DNA of 64,000 nt from Rhodococcus sp. KRD197 (GCF_017168235.1 NZ_JABFAO010000016.1:214338-278337); one strand, 5' to 3'. Shown: positions 35,909-45,261, numbered from the stretch's first letter. A program made the numbers and translations. Notes: generated by a model not told the origin, from the sequence alone.

Positions 35909-38900
35909 CCCGCGCGACAGTGGACGGCAACGAGGCCGCCGTCTCGGTTGCCTACCGGCTCAACGAGGTTTGTTGCATCTACCCGATCACGCCGTCCTCG
36001 CCGATGGCCGAGCTGGCCGACAAATGGTCCAGTGAGCAACGGCCCAATTTGTGGGGCACAGTGCCGACGGTGGTGGAGATGCAGAGCGAGGGCGGCGCAG
36101 CCGGCGCCCTGCACGGGGCCTTGCAGAGTGGCGCGCTGGCCACCACCTTCACGGCGTCGCAGGGCCTGTTGTTGATGATCCCGAACATGTACAAGATCGC
36201 CGGCGAGCTGACCTCCGCCGTTATCCATGTCGCGGCCCGATCCCTGGCCACTCAGGGGTTGTCGATCTTCGGCGACCACTCGGATGTGATGGCCGTACGC
36301 CAGACCGGGTTCGCGATGCTCTCGTCGGCATCGGTTCAGGAGGCGCAGGATCTGGCGCTCATCGCACAGGCGGCCACCCTTCGGACTCGGGTTCCGTTCT
36401 TGCACTTCTTCGATGGGTTCCGGACCTCCCACGAACTGAACACGATCGAGACACTCTCCGACGACGACTTACGCGCGCTGGTCCCCGAGGAGCTGGTCCG
36501 CGCCCATCGCGGACGGGGGCTGTCCCCGGAACGCCCATTCATCCGCGGCACCGCGCAGAACCCGGACGTCTACTTCCAAGCGCGGGAGACCGTCAACCCC
36601 TTCTACGCCCGTATCCCCGAGGTAGTGGAAGAGGTCATGGCCCAACTCGGTGAGCGCACCGGCCGGGCGATGCACATCGTGGAGTATGCCGGCCACCCGG
36701 AGGCGGAACGGGTACTGGTGTTGATGGGCTCCGGCGCGCAGACCGCGGCCGAAACCGTGGCCGCTCTCACTGAGCTGGGGGAGCGGGTCGGTGTGGTGCA
36801 CGTGCGGCTGTACCGGCCGTTTCCTACGAGAGCGTTCCTCGACGCACTGCCTGTGACGGTGTGCACCGTCGGGGTGCTGGACCGCACCAAGGAACCCGGT
36901 TCGATCGGCGAGCCTCTGTATCTGGACGTTGTCGCCGCCCTCGCCGAAGCCCACACCGACCACGAACGCGCCACGATGCCGAGGGTGTCGGGCGGGCGTT
37001 ACGGGTTGTCCTCGAAAGAGTTCACACCAGCGATGGTGGCCGGGGTGTTCGACGAACTCGCCCGCGATACACCGCGGCGGCGCTTCACCATCGGCATCGA
37101 CGACGACGTCTCCGGCACCAGCCTCACGTACGACCTGTCGTTCGACATCGAGTCTCCCGACACGGTTCGGGCGATCTTCTTCGGCCTGGGGTCGGACGGG
37201 ACCGTGAGCGCCAACAAGAACACGATAAAGATCCTCGGCGCCGAGGAGGGCCGGCACGCCCAGGGCTACTTCGTGTACGACTCGAAGAAGTCGGGATCGC
37301 AGACCGTCTCACACCTGAGGTTCGGGCCGCGCCCCATTCGGGCCCCATACTTGGTAACCCGCGCCGACTTCGTGGGCTGCCATCAGTTTCAGTTCCTCGA
37401 CAAGGTCGACGTGCTCGGTCCGGCCGCCGCGGACGCAACTCTGTTGCTGAACTGCAGATATCAGCCGGACCAGGTCTGGGATGCGCTCCCTCGCCGGGTC
37501 CAGGGACAAATCCTCGACAAGCGGATCACGTTGTATGCCGTCAACGCCGGCCGGATCGCCAAAGAGGTGGGGCTCGCGGGCCGGATCAACATCATCCTCC
37601 AGGTGTGCTTCTTCGCAATCTCGGGCGTGCTGCCCCGCACGCAGGCGATCGCCCGGATCAAGGAATCTGTGGAAAAGACGTACGGTAGCCGCGGAGCCGA
37701 TGTGCTGCGCCGCGAACTGGATGCCGTCGATCTCTCCCTGGAGGGGCTGCACCGCATCGAGGTGCCTGAGTTCGTCACCTCCGTAGCAGAGCCGGCGCCT
37801 GTCGTGCCCGACACTGCGCCCGAGTTCGTCCGCACGGTCACCGCGGAGATGATCGCCGGGCGGGGTGACGCGTTGCCTGTGAGCGCACTTCCGGTGGACG
37901 GTACCTACCCGAGCGGCACCGCCTCCTACGAGAAACGCAACGTCTCCGAGCTCGTCGCCGTCTGGGACCCCGACACCTGCATTCAGTGCGGCAACTGCAG
38001 TTTCGTCTGCCCGCACAGCGTGATCCGGTCGAAGTTCTACGACGAGTCCCGGCTGGAGGGCGCCCCGAATCTGTTCGATTCGGCGCCGTTGGACGCCGTC
38101 GGTCTCCCGGGCGCCCTGTTTTCCCTGCAGGTGTATACCGAGGACTGCACCGGCTGCGGTCTCTGCGTCGAGGCCTGCCCGGTGGTGGTCCCCGGTGGTG
38201 AAATCACCAAGGCGATCAATCTCGGCCCCCGCGAACCGCTGGTGGCCACCGCGCGGGAGAACATCGCGTTCTTCGAGACTCTCCCGACGAACGACCGGGC
38301 CCGCGTCGACTTCGGTACCGTGCGGGGCACCCAGTTCCTCGAGCCGTTGTTCGAGTTCCCCGGAGCCTGCGCGGGATGCGGGGAGACGCCCTATCTCAAG
38401 CTGCTCTCCCAGTTGTTCGGTGACCGTTCGATGGTCGCCAACGCCACGGGCTGCTCGTCTATCTACGGCGGCAACCTGCCAACCACCCCCTGGACGGTGA
38501 ACGCCGACGGGCGCGGTCCCGCATGGTCGAATTCCTTGTTCGAGGACAACGCAGAATTCGGTCTAGGGTTCCGGATTGCCGCCGACGGACACACCCAGCT
38601 GGCCCGGCAGCGGCTCACCGAATTGCGGGACATGGTGGGCAGCGACCTCGTGGATGCCCTTCTCGCGGCGCCGCAGCTGCGGGAGTCCGAACTACAGCAA
38701 CAGCGGCAGCGGGTGGCCGAGCTCGAGCGTCGCCTCGCCGAGCTTGATCCCGCCACTACCAGCGACCTGGTCAGCGTGGTCGACTACCTGGTCCGGCGCA
38801 GCGTGTGGATCGTCGGCGGTGATGGCTGGGCCTACGACATCGGGTCCGGGGGACTCGATCACGTCCTGGCCAGTGGCCGCAACGTCAACGTGCTGGTGCT

Positions 38901-39477
38901 CGACACCGAGGTCTACTCCAACACCGGCGGGCAGATGTCGAAGGCGACCCCGCTCGGTGCTGTCGCGAAGTTCGCCGCCGCCGGCAAGACGGTGCCGATG
39001 AAGGATCTTGCGCTGCAAGCGATCGCGTACGGAAGTGTCTACGTTGCCAGGGTCGCCATGGGTGCCGACCCTCAACAGACGCTGCAGGCGTTCCGTGAGG
39101 CAGAGGCCTACGATGGACCTTCGATCGTGATCGCCTACAGTCAGTGCATCGCGCACGGAATCGACATGCGTCACGGAATGGACCAGCAGTATCGCGCGGT
39201 TGCCAGCGGGCACTGGCCGCTGATCCGCTACAACCCGGTGTTGCGTGCTGCCGGCGAGAACCCGTTCCTGCTCGATTCTCACCGGCCGAGGATTCCACTC
39301 GCCGAATACCGCAATCGGGAGCTACGGTACCGCTCGTTGGCCAACACCGACCCCGTCGAATACGACCGGCTCCTCGGGCTCGCCGAGGAGGTCATCGCTC
39401 AGCGCTGGGACCGATACGAAGACATGGCATCTCGGGGTCCGCAACACTTCACCGCCGACGCCCGCAAGGATCGCTGA
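35905..39477 (+). CDS. nifJ: Pyruvate:ferredoxin (flavodoxin) oxidoreductase
   Basis: The ATG at 35905 gives 1190 residues, the standard size of single-chain PFOR; it oxidises pyruvate with CoA to acetyl-CoA and reduced ferredoxin. N-terminal domain I has YPITPSSPMAELADKW. A 2x[4Fe-4S] domain has CIQCGNCSFVCPHSV (from Cys692) and CTGCGLCVEACPVV (from Cys748). The proximal cluster and thiamine domain follow: CAGCGETPYLKLL, GDGWAYDIGSGG (Asp973 for Mg-TPP) and EVYSNTGGQMSKATP. PFORs are usually oxygen-sensitive, so its presence in an aerobic actinobacterium suggests use under low oxygen. It is sandwiched by overlaps with the GltD-like and PyrD-like genes. Confidence 0.95.
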   Translation: MTRATVDGNEAAVSVAYRLNEVCCIYPITPSSPMAELADKWSSEQRPNLWGTVPTVVEMQSEGGAAGALHGALQSGALATTFTASQGLLLMIPNMYKIAGELTSAVIHVAARSLATQGLSIFGDHSDVMAVRQTGFAMLSSASVQEAQDLALIAQAATLRTRVPFLHFFDGFRTSHELNTIETLSDDDLRALVPEELVRAHRGRGLSPERPFIRGTAQNPDVYFQARETVNPFYARIPEVVEEVMAQLGERTGRAMHIVEYAGHPEAERVLVLMGSGAQTAAETVAALTELGERVGVVHVRLYRPFPTRAFLDALPVTVCTVGVLDRTKEPGSIGEPLYLDVVAALAEAHTDHERATMPRVSGGRYGLSSKEFTPAMVAGVFDELARDTPRRRFTIGIDDDVSGTSLTYDLSFDIESPDTVRAIFFGLGSDGTVSANKNTIKILGAEEGRHAQGYFVYDSKKSGSQTVSHLRFGPRPIRAPYLVTRADFVGCHQFQFLDKVDVLGPAAADATLLLNCRYQPDQVWDALPRRVQGQILDKRITLYAVNAGRIAKEVGLAGRINIILQVCFFAISGVLPRTQAIARIKESVEKTYGSRGADVLRRELDAVDLSLEGLHRIEVPEFVTSVAEPAPVVPDTAPEFVRTVTAEMIAGRGDALPVSALPVDGTYPSGTASYEKRNVSELVAVWDPDTCIQCGNCSFVCPHSVIRSKFYDESRLEGAPNLFDSAPLDAVGLPGALFSLQVYTEDCTGCGLCVEACPVVVPGGEITKAINLGPREPLVATARENIAFFETLPTNDRARVDFGTVRGTQFLEPLFEFPGACAGCGETPYLKLLSQLFGDRSMVANATGCSSIYGGNLPTTPWTVNADGRGPAWSNSLFEDNAEFGLGFRIAADGHTQLARQRLTELRDMVGSDLVDALLAAPQLRESELQQQRQRVAELERRLAELDPATTSDLVSVVDYLVRRSVWIVGGDGWAYDIGSGGLDHVLASGRNVNVLVLDTEVYSNTGGQMSKATPLGAVAKFAAAGKTVPMKDLALQAIAYGSVYVARVAMGADPQQTLQAFREAEAYDGPSIVIAYSQCIAHGIDMRHGMDQQYRAVASGHWPLIRYNPVLRAAGENPFLLDSHRPRIPLAEYRNRELRYRSLANTDPVEYDRLLGLAEEVIAQRWDRYEDMASRGPQHFTADARKDR

Positions 39478-40487
39478 TGGAGCTGTCGACGCGCTATCTG
39501 GGACTGGCGCTACCTAATCCGCTGGTGGCGGCAGCATCGCCGCTCTCGCAGACCGTCGACGGCGTCCGCCGGCTGGCCGCTGCGGGCGTCGGCGCGGTGG
39601 TGCTCTATTCACTGTTCGAAGAGGAGCTGATCCGCGAAGCGGAGCGAAACACGAGACTCGCCGACCACGGTTCCCTGAGCTATGCCGAGTCCCTGTCCTA
39701 CTTTCCGGACGCCGCAGGCGAGGACCATGGACCGCGCCGCTACTTGAGCCTGCTCGAACGCGCCGCCAGCTCGGTTGAGGTGCCGGTGATCGGCAGCCTC
39801 AACGGCGTTACCCCGGGCAGTTGGGCGGGCTACGCCCGGTCCATGGAGGACGCCGGGGCGGCCGCGATCGAGCTCAACATCTACTTTCTGCCCGGGGATC
39901 CGCACATCAGCGGTAGAGACGTCGAACAGCGCCATCTCGACATTCTCGCGCGGGTCAAGGACGCCGTGACCGTGCCGGTTGCGGTCAAACTGAGCCCGTA
40001 CTTCAGTTCGACGGGGGAAATCGCGTCGCGCTTGGACGAAGCCGGCGCGGACGGCCTGGTGTTGTTCAACCGTTTCCTGCAACCCGAAATAGACCCCGAG
40101 ACGCTCACCGTGGTGCCCGCCGTCACGTTGTCCACCGCCGAAGAGTCATTGCTGCCGCGGACATGGATCGCCCTGCTACGCGGCCGGTTGCGCGCTTCGC
40201 TCGCCGCGAACACCGGCGTCGAGAGCGCAACAGACCTGGTCAAGTACCTACTGGCCGGCGCGGACGTCGTCATGACCGCGTCCGCCCTGCTGCGGCACGG
40301 GCCAGACCACGCAGGTGTACTGCTCGACGGACTAAGTGAATGGATGGGACGCAAGGGCTTCACGAGCGTCGACGACGTGCGTGGTTTGCTCGCCGTAGCC
40401 GGCGGTGCCGACGAAACAGCCCGCCAACGCGGCGGCTATGTCAGCGCACTGCATGAAGCCAACACCACTGCCTACGGTTCCTGGTGA
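39477..40487 (+). CDS. Dihydroorotate-dehydrogenase-like flavoprotein
   Basis: ATG 39477 overlaps the nifJ stop by one base (TGATG). The 336-residue TIM barrel resembles class 1 PyrD/PreA: MELSTRYLGLALPNPLVAAASPLSQTVDGVRRL, then IELNIYFLPGDPHISG in place of the usual 'E.N..CPN', VPVAVKLSPYFS and LAGADVVMTASALLRHG. It lacks its own Fe-S cysteines. In PreTA and DPD enzymes a GltD-like and a PyrD-like subunit work together, so these two may form one complex that exchanges electrons with NifJ. True dihydroorotate oxidation is not shown. Confidence 0.8.
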   Translation: MELSTRYLGLALPNPLVAAASPLSQTVDGVRRLAAAGVGAVVLYSLFEEELIREAERNTRLADHGSLSYAESLSYFPDAAGEDHGPRRYLSLLERAASSVEVPVIGSLNGVTPGSWAGYARSMEDAGAAAIELNIYFLPGDPHISGRDVEQRHLDILARVKDAVTVPVAVKLSPYFSSTGEIASRLDEAGADGLVLFNRFLQPEIDPETLTVVPAVTLSTAEESLLPRTWIALLRGRLRASLAANTGVESATDLVKYLLAGADVVMTASALLRHGPDHAGVLLDGLSEWMGRKGFTSVDDVRGLLAVAGGADETARQRGGYVSALHEANTTAYGSW

Positions 40488-40498
40488 CAGGAATCGGC

Positions 40499-41896
40499 TC
40501 AGTCGGTGAAGTTCCGGTCGATCCAGTCGATGGTCTGCATGCCGAACAGGTCGGTGCCCCAGCCGTACAGGTCGGTGAACATCCGCATCAGGCTGCAATC
40601 GCTCGGTGCGTAGGTGACGGCAGTGCCGCCGCTGCGGTACCTGTCGGCAAGATCTCGCGAATCCTGGGCAGGCACAAGCGACATCGGTGAGTCGTCCTTC
40701 GCGCAGGAGGCGATGAGCACCTTCGCCTTCGGGGCCTGTTCACCGAGCCGGTTGTCGTCGTAGACATGCTGGAACTCGGGGATGTCGGCCGGGCTCTGCC
40801 CATCCGCGAACAGCAAATGAAGCGGAACGAACGGCGCGGTGAAATAGGCGGGCATCTGACATTGCGTCCGATACACATCGGCAAGAGCCTTGCCTTCCGC
40901 GTTGAGTTTCTCGTCGATCCGCATCTCGGGGTACTTGGGCTCGAGTCCGAGGAGCGTTGCGAACGCGAACCCGGAGCCGATGGAGCCGTCGGCGGTGCGG
41001 ATGAAGTTGCGCTGATCGACCACCATGCCCTCGAGGACCGCGGACTTGACGTCCAGCTCGGGTGCATAGGTCGCCTGTTGCTCGGCGGCGAACGCCGCAC
41101 CGACTCCGCCGCCTGCGATACCGAACAGCGAGACTGGTGCGTCCTCGCTCAGGCCGGCGTCGTCGAAGGAGAGAACCGCGCGGACGGCGTCGAGCTGCGC
41201 ATGGCCCGCGAACTTGCCTGCGAAGACGCTGTGCGGGTTCGGGTCCCCGTCGTTGCCGACGTCGGACATGACGACCGCGTATCCTTTTCCGAACATCAAA
41301 GCGAGGGGTCCGAGCGCCGACCACGACGCACCGTCGAGCGGGTCGCCACCGGTCCACTGGGTGCTGGGGTGGCAGTAGGCCCCGATGCTGTCGTTGGCCT
41401 CCTGGTAGCTGATGAGTTTCTTCTCGGACGCCGGTATGCCGTCGAGGGGGATCATCACGATGCCGGTGCTGATCTCGGGTGTGATGCCGTCGATCCCGGT
41501 GGTGACGTACATCAGTTTGTGCGCCTCGAGGTTCCCCGGCTTGTAACCGGTGAACAGCACGTCGACTCGCTTGGTCTTGAGGAGCGTTCCCGGCTTCTCG
41601 GCACCGGTGAGCTCGGGCTCGTCGTAGAACGGATCCGTCGCGGTGAGCGCGGTAAACGCTTCGTCCGGCGATGCGAATTCCCCCGAGCCGAGGGCACCGA
41701 CGACAAAGCCGTTGAAGACCTCGTCGAGCGCGGGCGTGCGGGTCGGATTCTCGGCGACGGGTGACGGTGCCGGGGTGAGTTCTGTCGGGATTTCGGCGTT
41801 CGCGGAGACGGGGATGGTCAGAGCCGCCACCGTGGCCACGCACACTATCCACTTGGTCCGGAGGAGGGTGCGGCCGAGATGTGTCGTGGTGCTCAT
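40499..41896 (-). CDS. Secreted lipase-fold protein lacking the nucleophile (pseudo-lipase)
   Basis: The 465-residue protein has a Sec signal (basic start, then WIVCVATVAALTIPVSANA) and matches the secretory lipase (LIP, PF03583-like) fold: VLFTGYKPGNLEAHKLMYVTTG, YQEANDSIGAYCHPSTQW and GYAVVMSDVGNDGDPNPHS. At the nucleophile elbow, where lipases have GxSxG, it reads FGIAGGGVG, with Ala261 for serine. The C-terminal region has CAKDDSPMSLVPAQ and then SDCSLMRM where the catalytic His would be expected. It is therefore probably not a hydrolase. ATGA overlap with the upstream secreted protein gene (41893-41896) ties the two together. Confidence 0.75.
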   Translation of the reverse strand: MSTTTHLGRTLLRTKWIVCVATVAALTIPVSANAEIPTELTPAPSPVAENPTRTPALDEVFNGFVVGALGSGEFASPDEAFTALTATDPFYDEPELTGAEKPGTLLKTKRVDVLFTGYKPGNLEAHKLMYVTTGIDGITPEISTGIVMIPLDGIPASEKKLISYQEANDSIGAYCHPSTQWTGGDPLDGASWSALGPLALMFGKGYAVVMSDVGNDGDPNPHSVFAGKFAGHAQLDAVRAVLSFDDAGLSEDAPVSLFGIAGGGVGAAFAAEQQATYAPELDVKSAVLEGMVVDQRNFIRTADGSIGSGFAFATLLGLEPKYPEMRIDEKLNAEGKALADVYRTQCQMPAYFTAPFVPLHLLFADGQSPADIPEFQHVYDDNRLGEQAPKAKVLIASCAKDDSPMSLVPAQDSRDLADRYRSGGTAVTYAPSDCSLMRMFTDLYGWGTDLFGMQTIDWIDRNFTD

Positions 41897-43173
41897 TCGG
41901 TCACCGTGACCCTGGTGTTTTGCATGGCGGACTCCAGAAGCTGGGGGATGCTCATCAATGGCCGATGGGTCTCGATCTGGATCTCGTAGGGAACGCGGAG
42001 TTCGCTTTCGAGTTGTGGCCAGTTGTTTTCGACCATGGCTTTGTATTTGGGCAACAACTGCGTGGTGATGTAGTCCCAGCGCTCCTCGTAGACGGACCAG
42101 TTCCACGCCGGCAACGGCGTCGTCAGTGTCGCGGTGCGCCCATCGGGCAGGGTGCTCGAGACCTCGACAGGGCGGAATGATCGGGGCGGTAGGACCCCGG
42201 CAACTGAGGGCGATCCGGCAACGGTGGCCGCATAGGTGATGGCCTCGCCTACATCGCCCTTGTAGGCGCGCACGGTGTTCCACTGATCCCTGATGACCAC
42301 GCCCTGTTCACGCTGGAGCAGTACGGCATTGCCTGCGGCGATCCGATCCGGGGTCTTCGAGGCGACATCACGCCATGCATCCATGATGGTGTCCCCGAAC
42401 AGGCCTGCGCGCTGCATTTCCTCGAGCGCAGGCAGGCCTTCGGTGACGTAGGCGCGGTGCATCGGCATGAGGTCGGAGAAGATGTTCTTCTGCATCACCA
42501 GGATCATGCCCAGGATGTAGTGAAGGTCCTCGCCGGTGATGGAGCTGCCGGAATTCGCCAACGCCCGCAGTCCTTTCGGAAGCTGATCCACGAGCTGCGG
42601 GCCGGCCGCATCGGTCGCCGCGCCGACGATCGCACGGGAGGTCTGCTGGAGCTGCGGGAAGTCGTAGACGTTGGTGAGGAGTTCGAAGTCGATCAGCCCG
42701 CCGCCGAAGTCGGCGCCGACCAGCCCTCCCATGCCTGCCCACTGGAGTTCACGGTTGCCGAGCTGAAGGTCTTCGTAGTAGCGGTACGACTTGATCAGGT
42801 TCTCGCGGTTCGCCTCAACCCCGGCGCGGGGATCCCAGCTGGCCAAGTCGATCCCGGCGGCCTGTGTGGCCTCGACCAACCGGTACTGAAAGAGCACCGC
42901 TGCGTAGGACGTCGGCGCTGAGCCGCTGCGTCGAGCGTCGTCGAGCAGGCGCTTCAGCGTCGCCGGATCCGTCGGCAGTTCAGGGTTCACGCCACCCGGA
43001 CCGTGTGCGGCATCCCGGTTGACCAGCGGAAGGTCGAGGTAGCGGTCGACCTCGTCGGCGGATGCGATCGAGGTGGTCGACAGCAGCGCCAGCGCCATCA
43101 CAACCAGGGCGGTCGACGCCCGCCGCAGGTACCGGGACGGCGCCCGCAGATTCGTATTCGCTGTTCTCATCAT
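41893..43173 (-). CDS. Secreted protein of unknown function, partner of pseudo-lipase
   Basis: ATG 43173 behind CGGAAGCG gives 426 residues with a signal peptide (RRASTALVVMALALLSTTSIASA). The mature chain is mostly helical, with LLDDARRSGSAPTSYAAVLFQYRLVEATQAAGIDL, DFELLTNVYDFPQLQQTS and WNWSVYEERWDYITTQLLPKYKAMVENNWPQ (parts). No known domain or metal motif is recognised and cysteines are absent. It is first in a two-gene operon with the pseudo-lipase, preceded by a clean 20-bp dyad at 43226-43245 that looks like a TetR-type operator. Confidence 0.7.
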   Translation of the reverse strand: MMRTANTNLRAPSRYLRRASTALVVMALALLSTTSIASADEVDRYLDLPLVNRDAAHGPGGVNPELPTDPATLKRLLDDARRSGSAPTSYAAVLFQYRLVEATQAAGIDLASWDPRAGVEANRENLIKSYRYYEDLQLGNRELQWAGMGGLVGADFGGGLIDFELLTNVYDFPQLQQTSRAIVGAATDAAGPQLVDQLPKGLRALANSGSSITGEDLHYILGMILVMQKNIFSDLMPMHRAYVTEGLPALEEMQRAGLFGDTIMDAWRDVASKTPDRIAAGNAVLLQREQGVVIRDQWNTVRAYKGDVGEAITYAATVAGSPSVAGVLPPRSFRPVEVSSTLPDGRTATLTTPLPAWNWSVYEERWDYITTQLLPKYKAMVENNWPQLESELRVPYEIQIETHRPLMSIPQLLESAMQNTRVTVTE

Positions 43174-43225
43174 CGCTTCCGGGTGTGGCTGATCAACGTC
43201 CCCGACGCAGTCGACCCGCACTCAG

Positions 43226-43245
43226 ACCTTACCGAGCAGTAAGGT
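43226..43245. promoter_or_regulatory. Operator-like dyad upstream of the secreted protein operon
   Basis: ACCTTAC (43226-43232), six bases, GTAAGGT (43239-43245) is a perfect 7-bp inverted repeat 53 bp upstream of the ATG at 43173. The size and spacing suit a TetR-type repressor. An A/T-rich partial dyad GTTAA...TTAAC (43244-43260) touches it. No TetR gene is found in this window. Confidence 0.5.
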
Positions 43246-43355
43246 TAACAATTGCTTAACTTTAAGCGGACCCTATCCCATTTGCTCTCGCCACATGTCG
43301 CTTAGGTGACGGGGGACCGGGGTTGGTCGCAGCACGACGTGCGTTTCGAACTGGG

Positions 43356-44257
43356 CTACGGCGCAGCGGTGTCGGAGTTGTTCATGTGCGGCGGGGCCAC
43401 CGCGAATTCGTCGCCACTGATCCGCGCTGGGAACGTCGTTCCGTGACCGCAGGTGGGAGTATCGAGTCGGCAACCTCCTTGATGCGGTCGTCGCCCGCGG
43501 CGTGGCCGAGAGTGTCGTTGACTGTTTTGAGATCGTCGACGTCGATGAAGATCACTCCGAAGGCGGTGCCGTGCGCCTGAGCGTGTGCCAGGACGCGTTG
43601 GCCGTGCTCAGTGAGGGCCCGTCGGTTGGCGAGGCCGGTCAACTCGTCGACCATGGCGAGTCTGCGCACGGTCTCGTTCGCCTGGTTCAACCGAGCGCGG
43701 GTTCTGGACCATGTGAGGGCCACGACCAGCGCGACCGCGTCGGCTTTGGCGATCTGCAGTGCGGCGGTGACCGTGGAAACGTCGGGCGGGTACACGATCA
43801 CCAGAAAGATCCACGCCGCGTTCAGTGCCGCGATCAGCAGTGCTGCGGCGCGGCCATTGGGGACCAGTGCGGCTATGGCAACGACGACGAGCATCACACC
43901 GATCGCCGGGTACGAAATGCCGGTGGCCACGATGTACACCAGGGGGTTCGCGCCGATCAGCACCGCCAGAACGACTGCCCATCGGTCACCCGCTGTGGTG
44001 AACGATGCAGACCACCGACTTCGTAGCGCCGCGACCCCGCCAACCAACACGCCCGCGGTGCCGAGCGCCACCACGGATGGCACCCAGATATTGGGAGCTT
44101 CGTCGAAGACCCATTGTGTGACACCGGTGATCGCGAACATGATCGCGCCCGCCCACAAGGTGATGGCCAGGCGATCGACCGCCAGATGGTTCGGTGTGAG
44201 ATGCGCCAGTCGATCCGCAGAATGAGTGCGCTGCACATCGGAACCATACGGCACCAA
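43356..44257 (-). pseudogene. Frameshifted diguanylate cyclase (GGDEF) gene
   Basis: The main frame (TTG 44257 to stop 43382, 291 residues) has about six membrane helices, then a GGDEF domain start: VDELTGLANRRALTEHGQRV, FIDVDDLKTVNDTLGHAAGD. After EVADSI the reading frame shifts. The expected active-site strand appears in another frame as ARISGDEFAV, with SGDEF instead of GGDEF, and that frame ends at 43356. The C-terminal half of the domain is therefore lost or scrambled. Either one or two base changes inactivated it or the assembly carries errors here. If intact it would have made cyclic di-GMP. Confidence 0.65.
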
Positions 44258-44647
44258 GTAATCCCGATCTCTTCACAACGGACGGCGAGGTATACGTCGT
44301 CGCCGAATCATGATGTGCTGGTTTCCGATGCACTATCTGGAACCGAACTGACATAATGTAGATTATCGGCAATCAATCCCAATGCAAGTTGCATTGGATG
44401 CAAGGACTCGCACCTCTGAGCGATGGCTACGTCGGCGCAGCTGGCGCTTGGTCGCCCCGTTTCATCCATCGGCGGCTGTGTGGTCATTGACTCTGTGTGG
44501 TCATTGGCTGTCGCAGCAGCTTGACGTAAGTTTCAATCACATAATGGATGATCCCGTTGTAGGTGACGAGATGCTGATGCTGGCTTGCTTGGGCCTGCCT
44601 GCGAATTCCGCGCCGGCCTGCCCTCCGCCTGGCCGACCCGCCTAAAA
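44258..44647. other. Intergenic region with a perfect 19-bp palindrome
   Basis: About 390 bp between two decayed genes. It is less GC-rich than its surroundings and holds CCAATGCAAGTTGCATTGG (44379-44397) and a duplicated TGTGTGGTCATTG near 44476-44510. One open frame (44382-44645) shows no recognisable domain and I do not call it a gene. Confidence 0.5.
44379..44397. promoter_or_regulatory. Perfect 19-bp palindrome, possible operator
   Basis: CCAATGCAA-G-TTGCATTGG is fully symmetric around a single G. It lies ~120 bp upstream of the decayed GGDEF gene start, a plausible place for a dimeric regulator. No partner regulator is identified, so only its symmetry is certain. Confidence 0.45.
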
Positions 44648-45121
44648 CGTCACAGTGACGAATTGGCAGCCAGCAAGTTCATCCGTTGGTCCATGTCTCT
44701 GGGTGTGTCGGCGCGCACCCTGCAGACGATGTCGACGACAGCGACCACGCCGAAGGCGGTCGCGACCGCTGCGAGCGGGTGGGTACGTCGCCATAGCAGC
44801 AGCGGCGCCAGTCCGACCGTCAGCACCACCGACAGCCCCGGTAGCGGCATGTCCTCACGCAGGACAACCTCCAGCACCCCGGGGACCGTCACTAACGCCA
44901 GCAGCGCCCAGTCCCGCCATACCCGAACCGGTGGGGCCGAGGGCCGGGGTTCCTCCAGCAGGGACCGCAGTGGATTGCTCACCCCCTCAGCGTAGGCATT
45001 GAGTGCCGCCAGCGGACCGGCCGAAAGTCTGACCCCCAGCCGAAGGCGCGATCGGCTCCGAGCCTCACGGCCTCACCCGGCATAGCCGCCGCAAACTCGA
45101 CTGCAATTCGTCACAGTGACG
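44648..45121. repeat. 474-bp segment bounded by 18-bp inverted repeats
   Basis: CGTCACAGTGACGAATTG at 44648-44665 and CAATTCGTCACAGTGACG at 45104-45121 are inverted copies of each other, differing only at the central A. Each also contains the palindrome CGTCACAGTGACG. They bracket the truncated histidine kinase. They could be ends of a small non-autonomous element, or two binding sites of one regulator. No clear target-site duplication is seen (flanks TAAAA and AAAGA). Confidence 0.55.
44650..44982 (-). pseudogene. Truncated sensor histidine kinase, N-terminal membrane part only
   Basis: The frame from ATG 44982 encodes 110 residues: MSNPLRSLLEEPRPSAPP, then VWRDWALLALVTVPGVLEVVL and APLLLWRRTHPLAAVATAFGVVAVV. 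This is the start of NarL-group histidine kinases of actinobacteria, which are normally ~400 residues with a dimerisation and ATPase domain. Here it stops shortly after the third helix and no kinase region follows in any frame. No response regulator is nearby. It is most likely a remnant inside the inverted-repeat segment. Confidence 0.65.
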
Positions 45122-45261
45122 AAAGACGGTCGGGTTTATCGAATGTACAGCGTCAAGAACCAGTAAGTTGGTCGAGTATTCGCCGATGCAAACGTCGTGC
45201 GGCCCGTTACGCTCCGAGTCAGCCAGTGCTTGTGGCCCAACTTTCCATCCAGAGGTTTTCG

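Noticed and set aside
43244..43260. GTTAA...TTAAC as an additional IdeR box
   Set aside because: It lacks the AGG/CCT halves of the iron box, and the neighbouring genes have no iron link.
44382..44645. An 87-codon open frame before the histidine kinase remnant
   Set aside because: No recognisable domain, biased composition, and it ends at the inverted-repeat boundary; it is more likely chance.
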